Assembly (NCBI GenBank): GCA_030142905.1
Contig: JASJOG010000137.1
Coordinates: forward strand, 418,501 to 482,500
Reading direction: 5' to 3'
Origin: Heliopora coerulea
Lineage: Eukaryota; Cnidaria; Anthozoa; Scleralcyonacea; Helioporidae
Length of the DNA: 64,000 nucleotides
Under the pieces are notes generated by a model. The model did no database searches. It was not told the DNA's origin and saw only the letters and a program-made list of their open reading frames with translations. Numbering within the stretch: the stretch's first letter is position 1; each line of letters opens with the position of its first letter. A program made the position numbers and the translations under genes. This document shows, one piece after another, positions 24,753 to 34,300 of the stretch.

Positions 24753-25348
24753 CTTATTACTCATCACAGGGATAAGCAATTAATTCAGGGAACTAATTGA
24801 CAGAGACCAAGTCTCCAGTAAATTAAAGTCGTAAAATTCATAACTTTGACAACTGACTGCTTAATAAAGGTCAATTGATGAATACAGGGGCGCTTGACAT
24901 TATCAGTCCGAGTCATCACCTCGGAGAAAAATTAAAAATTTGGATACGGACCGCAATGAGTTCTACAGAGTATCAGGCGAGTTAATCTCAAGAAAGCATC
25001 GAGGACAAAATGAAGCGACTCGTAGATATCTCGCTGCATAGAATGTCATGGGGTTAATTGCATATAGCAGGATGACAATCGAAGTCACGAAATCGCACGT
25101 ACATGTATAAACGAAACTTTAGTGCAGTTTTGACTGTAACCGTAAAACAGGAATGTCAGCTGCATCATCAAGGCCTTTTAATTATAAAACTGTTCTAGTT
25201 ACACAAAATATGGACGTGTTCTGAAGGTAGAAAATGCAGAACAGTTTTCTGTACTTCTTACAGAAAGAAGTCAAGAAGACTTTTACAAACTTACAAGGTT
25301 GTTGTAACATTACATTCACTCAGGACCAATCTATCATTTTCCTTGTTA

Positions 25349-26738
25349 GACATTGGCGGTCAAAAAGAATCGATCATGTCAAGATTTATGTGACTTTCGG
25401 ATTACATAGGCAGACAAGAGGTACATCGTACGCCAACAGCCTTCAGGATTATAGTAATGAATGTTTTGGATAGATCGAGATGTGTCCCATAATATTTGTA
25501 GAGATATTCTGTTTTTAAAGTATTTTATAAGATACGCTAAATGAATTTCAAGTCTTACAAGAAAGAATTGTTGGCCTGTCAAATTGGAAGATACGTAATA
25601 ATGGATCCAAAGAGAAGAATCAGTTTGGAAGATTGAGGAAAAGTGCTGGCATTATCCGAAAAAGGCTACACACAACGTGAAATTGCTGCTCGTGTAGGTT
25701 GTACTCCAAGCAGTGTCAGTGAAATCCTCAAGAAGAGACTCACTGGTAGTTTGGAAGATGCCAAGATCCCTAGACGGAGACGAAAGACATCTGAGAGGGA
25801 GGACAGGCTCATAGTAAGGAAAAGCAAGTCAAATCGCTGCAAGACTGCACCGCAAATAAAAGCTGAGATGCTAATTGAACATGGTGTCAATATCTCGTTT
25901 TCCACCACCCAAAGAAGGCTTAGAGAGGCTGGTCTAAAGGGCTGCAAGCCCAGAAAGAAGCCTAGGCTTACTGCTCGCCATAAGAAGTCTCGACTACAGT
26001 TTGCCCAAGAACACACAGATTGGACGGCTGAACAGTGGTCCCAATTTATCTTCAGCGATGAATCAAGGTTTCTTCTTCATAGGAGTGGTGGGCGTGTGTA
26101 TGTCAGAAGAATAGCTGGCGAAGAACTAAAGGAAAGCTGCATTCGGACAACTATCAAACATGGAGGTGGTAGCATCACGGTTTAAAGCTGCATCAGTGCA
26201 AGAGGTGTTGGCTGTCTTTCTAAGATAGGTGGAAAGCTCAATGGAGAACGATACATTGATCTCCTAGAAAATTCGCTTATTCCAACCACACACATGCTGA
26301 CCATACCAGATGGTTGGATATTCCAGCATGACAATGCAACTTGTCACACCTCCCGCCTTGTCAAAGGATGGTTTAAGGAAGAGGGCATAACTTTTATGGA
26401 ATGGCCAGCACAGTCACCCCATCTCAACCCTATTGAGAATCTATGGGACCAACTTAAGACAATGATCCAAGAGCAAAACCCTACCAATGTCAGAACTTTG
26501 GAGTGCTGTAAAAGCTGCATCGCAAGGCTTTCCATTAGATAAGCTAATTATTTTAATAAATAGCATGCCTTGAAGGTTTAAAGCAGTGATCAAAGCTCAT
26601 GGAGGAGCCACTAAATATTAAGATTTGTTTTCTGTTTGTTTTCGGTGTAATTACTTGTCATGATAAGATTTGCTACAATGTTTATGGTGTCACCATCTTT
26701 AGTTTCTGTGTGATCGATTTTTTTTGACCGCCAGTGTA
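25349..26738 (+). mobile_element. Tc1/mariner-family transposon, decayed
   Basis: The terminal inverted repeats pair ACATTGGCGGTCAAAAAG... (25349-25375) with the complement of TGATCGATTTTTTTTGACCG... (26711-26738); TA flanks are visible. Length is about 1.39 kb, normal for Tc1. It carries one transposase gene with stops (see the entry at 25601). Confidence 0.9.
25601..26621 (+). pseudogene. Tc1-type DD34E transposase, inactivated
   Basis: About 340 codons from ATG 25601 to TAA 26619-26621. An N-terminal helix-turn-helix region (GYTQREIAARVGCTPSSVSE) is followed by an RRRRK nuclear-signal-like stretch and the DDE domain. The catalytic residues are D153 (FSDESRF), D244 (QHDNATCH) and E279 (LNPIENLW), with 34 residues between the last two, as in Tc1. 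It is broken by TGA at 25634 (probably from CGA), TAA at 26181-26183 where the family has Trp, a frameshift between about 26510 and 26540, and a TGA near 26571 within the NSMP-R motif. The C-terminal VIKAHGGATKY is intact in the shifted frame. It cannot make a full protein. Confidence 0.9.
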
Positions 26739-27360
26739 GCACGATGTGGAGCTTTTCTTACATCTTTCAGGTGTTTCCTCTACGGCACTATGTGTTGACA
26801 TTTTCCCTTCAAAGGTTTGTTTTCTCTTAAATGAAATTTACAACACCCAACTTAAAGCCATAGCCAGAATGCAATTGTCATGGGGCAGACCTTCTAAGCC
26901 CTGAAAAAGGAAAATCTGTCCAGAGCTTATACTTAAAGTATCTGGAGATTCCAAGGAAAGTAGTGAGATATTCTAAAAGTAGTGAGATATTGTTATTTTG
27001 CCATAAAGAAACCTGTAATAATGTACCATGTTGGTATCAGCTGCCCATATGTAAACTTGCTAAGACTAGAAGGACACAAAGCAAGGCATTGAGATGTTGT
27101 TAACAGTTAAATATGACAAAACCTGGGTGACAAGTGACAGCATTTTGGATGAAAGATCAGTGGAATTTTCAGTATCTTTAAAAAGAAGAAAAAGTCATGA
27201 GATACAGGGTTGTTGTTGTGAGACCGTAAGAAAAGGCAATAAATCGTGTGATTCACAGCAAAACTGTGAGAGTTGGCAGGTCTGACATTGGCACAGCAAA
27301 GGTATGTTTCAAATTGTTGAATTGTTATCATGTTGAATGTGCAATATGCAGTATCTCCCC
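26739..27360. other. Repeat-flanking sequence, no gene supported
   Basis: A coding-looking open frame at 27094-27285 and an exon-like stretch near 26772-26815 have no family signature. Without a homologue I do not call a gene. Confidence 0.4.
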
Positions 27361-28004
27361 TCAGTGACATATGGGCCTACCAGGCCTAGGCCCTCATGAA
27401 ACTTGCATGTGCCCACATGAAATATTGCAGGCAGATGTAGACAGATGATCAATAACCTTGTGGACTGTAGTTAAAATTAAAAAAAAAAAATTTTAAACAG
27501 TACATAAATTAATACATTATCGGACTTTTTGCCTGAAACTGAGTTACATCAATCAATGCCCTATAGCAGATAACCAGGTTGTCCACTAGCACAACCAATG
27601 AGAAAATATCCTATCACACTAACTGGGAACAAGCAAAACTGTACGGGGGGGGGTGCTACATATTACACATTCAATGTTTTAACAAACAATTCAAAACATG
27701 TGCCCTTGCTGTGCCCACATGACAACTACATTCTCGTTACAGCACTGTCTCCCTACAAATTGGTGTGCCCTTGATAACTGCAGTGGGAAATTTTATCACT
27801 GGTTGCCCAAGTGAATGACCTGGTACATGTTGATCAAACTAACTTGTTTTTAGACAACAAAACCAATAACAAACTTATATACTGTTTTAAAATCTTTGTT
27901 GTTTGACTACTTAACTGATCATCTTCCTCCAATACTTCATGTGGGCACATGCAGGTTTTAAGGGGGGATAGGACCAGCAGGCCCATGTGTAACTACACCA
28001 CTGC
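27361..28004. mobile_element. Degenerate hAT-like non-autonomous element
   Basis: The left end CAGTGACATATGGGCC and the right end GGCCCATGTGTAACTACACC then ACTG are imperfect inverted repeats that continue inwards through CATGTGCCCACATGA and TCATGTGGGCACATG. No target duplication is recognisable and no transposase is present. Confidence 0.6.
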
Positions 28005-28108
28005 TTCAACCAGATTATTCCACAAAGTGAAGCTCATCCCAAAACTACAGCACATCATATACTTTTCCACTGGTGTCCATGCCAAATGATGATATTGAAT
28101 AATTTACA
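27983..28108 (-). repeat. 126-bp inverted duplication, right copy
   Basis: Reverse complement of 24627-24752 with few mismatches. It includes the outer end of the element at 27361-28004 and about 100 bp of its flank. Confidence 0.85.
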
Positions 28109-28164
28109 ACTGGAGTGGGCATGGTCCATAATTTTTGGCAAAAAGATATAGATTACAACTTACA

Positions 28165-28275
28165 AATGCGTTAACCCATTGAGGGACAAGGACACACTTT
28201 TTAATTTTACTCCAGCTAATGCTAGACCATTTTACTCATGAATAGGATGAGCCCTGTCCCTTAGTGGGTAAACAG
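28165..28275. repeat. Copy of a dispersed repeat
   Basis: Contains TTAACCCATTGAGGGACAAG, TTTTACTCCAGCTAATGC and GCCCTGTCCCTTAGTGGGT, so its ends are themselves imperfect inverted repeats around a start-stop pair of TTTTACTC words. Related to 24565-24625, 37290-37390 and 58140-58200. Confidence 0.55.
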
Positions 28276-28859
28276 CTACCTCCTTAAACACCATCACAAT
28301 GTTTCCCTTTGCAATGCAGCCCTATAGAAATTTGTCAGCACAAACACCAGGCAATTTCATTGGAAAAGACATCTGCAACAGAAATAGTTGTGGTTTTTGA
28401 CAGGCTAATAAGGGGACCAGCATCCTTCTTCAGTTTGGTTGGTTAACTCAGTTCTACACATATATGACCAATTCAGCTCAAAGTCAGGGGCATAGTCAGG
28501 GTTTTCTCTTTTGGCAGAAACTGTCAAGAGTTTATCTCAGGGTTGTCTGAAAGCATAATGCTGACCTGAACTTATTTCCTTCCCAAATTGATTTCTACTA
28601 GGTGTGACTGTTTTTGAAGAGTTTTGCTGCCCCAAGATTGCCTCTGTAACATGAGGCAAGGCCAAGATAAAGGCAAGGAAAGCCACAATGTACACTACTT
28701 CTCCAGGGTACCAGTAAAAAGGTACAGTGGGTGTCAAAAGTATGAGTCCAGTTAGAATTGAATGTGTATTTTTAATTTTGAACAATATTATCACTCTGTG
28801 TCACAATGTTTAATTTTACTTTTAAATCAGATAAAGTAGTTTTTACATGATTTCAGTAT

Positions 28860-29914
28860 TTAGTGTGTCCTCCCTTAGCTTTTAAAGTAGCTTGAACTCT
28901 TTTTGGCATGGATTTGACAAGTTTTTGAAGTGCTGATGGTTCGATGTTATTCCAACATTGAGAAAGTACATCCCATAGCCTGTTCTGGCTTGTGATTGCA
29001 TGTCTAACTTTCTCTCTTTTTAAATGATCCCAGTTGGATTAATGTCAGGAGATTGAGGTGTCAGGAGATTGAGGTGTCAGGGATTAATGTCAGGAGATTA
29101 ATGTCAGGAGATTAATGTCAGGAGATTAATGTCAGGAGCTTTAATTCACCTTGGTTTTCTTTATTCTTTAAATACTGTTTTGCACAGGTTAGAACTGTTT
29201 TTAGGATCATTATCTTTTACTAAGGTAAATCCTCTCCCACATAACTTCTTGCTGGATGGTATAGCATGCCTTTTGAGAATTGAATGGTATTGCTTTTTTT
29301 TAAGAATGCCTTTTATCCTGTAAAGATCCCAGATGCTATTAAAACTGAAACAACCCCAGACTTGGATGTTTCCACCACCATGTTTCACTGTGGATTTGAT
29401 ACACTGATTTAACAATCTTTTACCAGGTCTTCATCTCACATAAATGTGACAATTATTTCCATGGATTTCAAATTTAGATTCATTGGTGAAAAGTACTTTT
29501 TTCCAGTCTTCTACACTATAGGTATCTCTTGTGCTTATTTTTAGGATGCAGCAACAGTTTAGAAGCTGCAACTCTTCCTTTCAGACTACTTGCAGCCAAT
29601 CTCCTTCTTACTGTTGTTTTGCTGATTGTTTTCTCTCGGGTTGCATTAATTGAGGATTGAATATTACCAGCAGTTGCAGTTCTATTATGCAAAGAAGTTA
29701 TATTTATGAACCAATCCTCTTGTGATGTAGTACACCTTGGTCTCCCAGACCTTGATAGGTTGGAATAGGATTTAGTTTTTCTGAACCTTTCTACGGTTCG
29801 CTGCACAGCACCTTTTGACACTCCTATCTTTACAGCAATTTGTCGCTGAGAAAGGTTCGTTACTAAGAGCCACAATTTGTCCTCTAACTCCTTCACTTAG
29901 CTCTTTAGCCATCC
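28860..29914 (-). pseudogene. Tc1-type transposase, inactivated
   Basis: Read on the minus strand. It starts with MAKELSEGVRGQIVALSNE near 29912, shifts frame near 29840, then runs through a helix-turn-helix region (LSQRQIAVKIGVSKGAVQRT) and an RSGRPR motif. The first catalytic position reads TNESKF, so the usual Asp of S/TDES is Asn. The second catalytic Asp is kept in KDNDPKNSS. The region that normally carries SPDLNPIENLW is replaced by a tandem expansion at 29038-29138. The remaining C-terminal end is degraded. Confidence 0.85.
29038..29138. repeat. Minisatellite of about 14-15 bp inside the transposase
   Basis: The unit GTCAGGAGATTAAT (or GATTGAGGT) is repeated about six to seven times. 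On the minus strand the unit reads SPDIN, so the array grew from the DNA encoding the conserved SPD-NP motif of the transposase. Confidence 0.85.
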
Positions 29915-30118
29915 TTGATGCACATGTGTGTAGAGAAATAGATATATTTATTTTGAAATTATATATAGCAAAATATTTGAAGGACAAAAGGCGGGAGACA
30001 ATTGCAGATCTCAATGCGCATGCTCAAGTAGCTAATGCAAGTTTATTTTTCAGAAGATACACTTTTCTCGAATTTTTGGCAAAAATTGGGACTGGACTCA
30101 TACTTTTGGCACCCACTG

Positions 30119-30812
30119 TATTTTGTTACAGGTATATATCAAATGTCGGTGACAAATACTGTAGTGAAAGAAAATGTCGTGGAAATCCTTTGAGTAGTGT
30201 GTCAATTGATGAACTGAAAATCACCACCAGACATTCTCCTCCCGAAGTTCATATTTTTTCCTTGGGCAAAATAAAAGTTACGTTACTAGCTTCCACAGAT
30301 TACACAGCAAACATCACAATTTCGAGACCACTATTTGCAGTTCGCTCAACCAAAACACAAGAAATGCACACTTTGATGCTTGGTATATAGGAATTCCCTG
30401 TGTGCTTCCTAGGTAATGCTATTGCACGACTTTTACTTTCCAAATGCACCTGCAACATGTTGGAGAAAATACCAGCCTTGTGTGGCAGGATGTTCCAAGT
30501 TTGTCCCACAAAATGTTTACTAATCCAAGATGAGGCTGATAGCCTTTGGCGGACAGGACCACCTACATCATGTCAAATATTGTCATAATAAATTAAAATA
30601 TGGTTCAGTGTACTGGCTAATTTTGTCCATAAAAACTTCATATTCAAGGGAATATGGAGAATATCACGAGCAAAATTTTCCAAACTTCCGATAGCCCTGA
30701 ATCCTTCCTTTCGCATATTTTTATGTTGAGGACAAGCACAGTCTTATCTCACATACCACATTTTGCTGAGGTAATTGTCCCCAAATATCTCCGTCTGATA
30801 AACTAGGATTCT
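30119..30812. other. Flank of the second Tc1 element, possible zinc-finger relic
   Basis: Next to the TA target site the plus strand holds an open frame to 30390 with a C/H pattern (KYCSERKCRG ... RHSPPEV) like a FLYWCH or MULE zinc finger. Joined across the insertion it continues into 28690-28722. The resemblance is weak and I see no complete domain. Confidence 0.3.
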
Positions 30813-31034
30813 TTAAAAGAATTTCTTTTCTTTCCCTGCTTGCTTCTGCTTGTGTCTTGGATGTTCTTTACAAATCACTCGCAGAACACCTCTTCTTTTG
30901 ACAAAGCGACAATGACTGCATCGTAATCTCAAAGATGTTCTTACTTTATAGTTTCTGAAAGTGATTAAAGAAGTAGCAAGGGCCTTCTCATACACTTGCT
31001 GGAGAATTCTTCGGCCATACACAAAACCAAACAT
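30813..31034 (-). CDS. Mitochondrial large-subunit ribosomal protein bL36m
   Basis: 73 codons. The C-terminal part is the bL36 family: [15 protein letters not shown], then [20 protein letters not shown]. The zinc ligands are C39, C42, C55 and H61, in the spacing of bacterial L36. The first 30 or so residues are basic and amphipathic ([20 protein letters not shown]), as expected for a mitochondrial targeting peptide. The ATG at 31034 is the first in the frame; the frame is open further upstream but only from a GTG. The human protein is about 103 residues, so this one is short because the leader is short. It acts in the mitoribosome near the peptidyl-transferase region. It lies head-to-head with the C17orf98-like gene. 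Confidence 0.85.
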   Translation of the reverse strand: MFGFVYGRRILQQVYEKALATSLITFRNYKVRTSLRLRCSHCRFVKRRGVLRVICKEHPRHKQKQAGKEKKFF

Positions 31035-31326
31035 AATTTTTGATTCTTGATTGTTTCGTCTGCAGTCGCTGAAGTACGTTTTAACATGTGTCGTTGTTTG
31101 CCGTTCTTGCACTCCGCTTACCCTCGATCCGTGATCGTATTATGCCGTGTACTGTTCGCCATCATGGTATTTAAAATTATTGTTTCTGGCATAGATTTTT
31201 CCACCATGGCAGAACTTGGCCCTCGGCAGGGGGTTCTTAGTAACCCGAATGTCAACAAAGTGATGTAGCAGTAAACTGTTGTTGGTATGTTCATATCACC
31301 TCTTATTTATGATAACTAGTTGCAGT
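31035..31326. promoter_or_regulatory. Probable bidirectional promoter, MRPL36 / C17orf98-like
   Basis: Only 292 bp separate the divergent start codons. The stretch holds CG dinucleotides (31110-31150) in an otherwise CG-poor region. No TATA box stands out. Promoter function is inferred from the head-to-head layout. Confidence 0.5.
31206..31268 (+). other. Upstream open frame with a strong start context
   Basis: ATG at 31206 in CCACCATGG, followed by 20 codons (MAELGPRQGVLSNPNVNKVM) and TAG. It precedes the C17orf98-like start. I tried to splice it to the main frame at 31327 and no GT-AG pair kept the phase, so I treat it as a uORF. Confidence 0.35.
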
Positions 31327-34300
31327 ATGCCACTGACAACCCCGAAATACCACTTGTCTCGTTGTGCCAAATATGGTCCACCAGAGCGTTCGGAGGAAGA
31401 GCTTCGGAAACTGGAAAAATCTTTCGTTTTGGACTGTGTATTTGTCAGCACGTTGTCGGACGATTCGGGACGCGCTAATCCTAAAATGGCAACCGCGATC
31501 CCTCCCTACAATGCGCAGAAAGACAAGTTTGCTCAAAATTACTTTAAGTGTCCCGCAGCCAGGAAGGTGTTAAAAAAAACAGGACAGGTTAGTTACCTCA
31601 AGACTTGGAATTGTGGACTTGTGACTAGGAATCAGATCAACCAGGTGTTGGGCTTGTCTTGGTCTTGGCAGGAAAAGCTGAATCATTGATGTAGACTTAG
31701 ATTTAGCATCAGGGTTACATGTAAGGTTAGAATTAGGGTCAACAGCTTGTATACCTTCAATTTAGTGTCATGATGGATACCTCAACCTCAGATACCTCAC
31801 CCTGGATAGCGTTAGTCTCACCTTAGACACCCCCTAGGAAAAATTAAAAAATTTAATGACCTCAAAGCAGACATCACCACATCCCTGGCAAATAGCACCC
31901 ATTTATTTAAGATACAAGGAAATTCCTGATTATTAGTTGCAAATTATTATACAGGCTCTTATAACCATTGAAACAAGTTTGAATGTTGGTAGGCCTTTCC
32001 TAAAAATATTAAATATTGAAAGTGCAGACTTTATGACTTACCAGAGGTGAGAGTGATTAAATTACTAACTATTGGGCACTGGGCCGAATTGCCAATTATT
32101 GAGAGCTACATGTATAATGTATATGTATGTGTGGCTGACATGAGAAGCCAAGTACAGTACCAAGTGCTTGCCTTTCAACTTGGGTACCCAGCAATGAACC
32201 AATCTGCATAAAACTAACAACTCAAATATAAAGTAATTTAGGAGCAGCTTACCAAGCCAAGAACCTATTACTGTTTCATTTATAAAGTTTAATACTATCA
32301 GTGTAAGTGATGCTGTTTCATGGTTTTAAACTCTATAGTACTGCTAGAGTGGTCTGTTCTTCTTTGGGGGCTCTTATGTCTGGAGTCTCCAGCAATTTTT
32401 TGAAATTTATAAAAAGCAACCTTTTTAGATGCAGAAAATGTCCTTTAAGTAGATATTGAAAATTGTACCCTTTTTTGAGCAATGAACATTCCCACTTTCT
32501 GGAGATGTAAGTGCTGATTTTATGGAAATTGAAGTGCTCTTTTTCAGAGGGCAGGGACTGTTCAAAAGTAGCCAGCAGCTGGTGACTGATTGCTGCTTGT
32601 TTTTAGAAAAATTATTTCTGCAGCTGACTATTTTAAAATCTTATGTGTGAAAAAATCTAATTTGTTTACCTTTTTAATTCAAAGGTCAAATGCACAGCCT
32701 TTTTTTTTTTTTGAGAGTGGGGAGGGGAGTGCAAAAAGAAAAGTTTTTCTCTATTTCAGATTGCCTTACAGAGTCTTGAGTTTTTTCTCCAGACATTCTG
32801 GTTGGCCAATTGATGTGCATGGTGGTGTTCTCAGGTTTCACAGTTACACACTTTGTTTGTAGTCTTCTGCCCCAGTACTGGGTACATTACTTGGACTGGT
32901 TCAGGTTGAGATTGTTGTTTTTCCTTACTATGGTGTGTATCAATCATGATTTCAAACTGTTATGAAAATGGTAAGCACAAAAGTAATATTCAAATGCCAT
33001 TAAAATGAATTTATTTGGCCATCCTGAAAACTTTTGAACATGCTGAGAGGGTAGAAGTAGACTTATATATGGGGAAAAAGTTCTCTTTTAATGAAGATGT
33101 CAATGTTCTGGTATGGACTTGCAAGAGTTATGGCAAAGCTGTTATCATCTACTGTACTCTCTGTATTTTCAAAGCAAACATACAAGGCAGCTTAGAGGAG
33201 ATTCTTATTACTGGCATGGGGGTATTTTGGTAAATTACATTTAGTTACTTTTTTGCATCCTATTTCACAAACATTTTGGCAGATATTTCTGGAGCCTTCA
33301 ATTCAAAAATTTGCTTCAAATTTTCAAAACATTACCTACTGTAGATTTAGTATATATTTACAATAAAGTTGTTTAATTGGCAATCCAATCAATAATGAAA
33401 ACGAAGATAGAAATTCTCAAATTAGATGGTACTTGGAAAGATTATTGAAAGAATGTTCCACACATGTATAAATGAAATGAACAAATAACTACAAATGATT
33501 ACAATAATTATGTGGAATTTACACAAATATTAATCAGTATCAACATAATTGTATAGGCATTTGGCAACCACATGGTTTCAGTGATACAAAAGCAGAGGCT
33601 CATAACCTTGTGTGCCACCCTGGCTAGCTGCACCTCTGTACAGGTCACAATGAAATCTTCTGGTGGGAAAGCAACTGTGCTTTCACCCAAGTATGAGTGA
33701 AGCTGAAAATTAGACTGTATACTCACTGATTTTTCACATTTCAAACATACATGTGCACTTCAGATAAGTTGTAAAAGGTTTCAGTCACATGAGACCTGTC
33801 CATGGTTATCATCTGTTCAAATGACCTTTGATTAATGCTTACAGAGATAGCATGTGTAGTGATTTGTGCAATTTTTACTCATAAAGCAGCAAGTGTTTAT
33901 GCAGGCTAGACCTTAAAACCTCAGTTAAGTATTACACATTAATGGTGCATCCAGAGTCATAAAGCAGCAGTGCAATTAAAACTTGCACTGATCTGTTTTT
34001 ACTTTTTGTGCAAGTTTGCTCAGTACAAGAACTTAAGAGATAGAGTTGAGTCCAAGTCAGGTAGTATACTGTAGTTTGATTTCTAGTTAAACTTCTGTAC
34101 AAGAACCACATGGGCATTCCCATAGAGCTTAACCATTTGACAACAGAATTAAAATGTTATCTTTTGTTCTTTGTTGTTGCTTTGTTTTGTTTGTCCTGTC
34201 ATTCGTTCTTTTGTTTTAGAAACCAAATAAGTCAAATTCTGAGTGTTAAAGAGGTAAAAAGTATGGCCAAAAATCTGACAATGGGGTTGTGTGCCATACT

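Larger units (their letters stand above)
28725..30118 (-). mobile_element. Second Tc1/mariner-family transposon, decayed
   Basis: The terminal repeats CAGTGGGTGTCAAAAGTATG (28725) and the complement of CATACTTTTGGCACCCACTG (ending 30118) continue inwards for about 30 bp. A TA dinucleotide flanks each end (28723-28724 and 30119-30120). Length is 1394 bp. It belongs to a different Tc1 subfamily from the element at 25349 because the ends and the protein differ. Confidence 0.92.

Noticed and set aside
27094..27285. Coding-looking frame of 63 codons
   Set aside because: No domain, no clear splice partners and surrounded by transposon debris.
31035..31112. 26-residue N-terminal extension of MRPL36
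   Set aside because: It would begin at GTG. The ATG at 31034 gives a typical mitochondrial leader.
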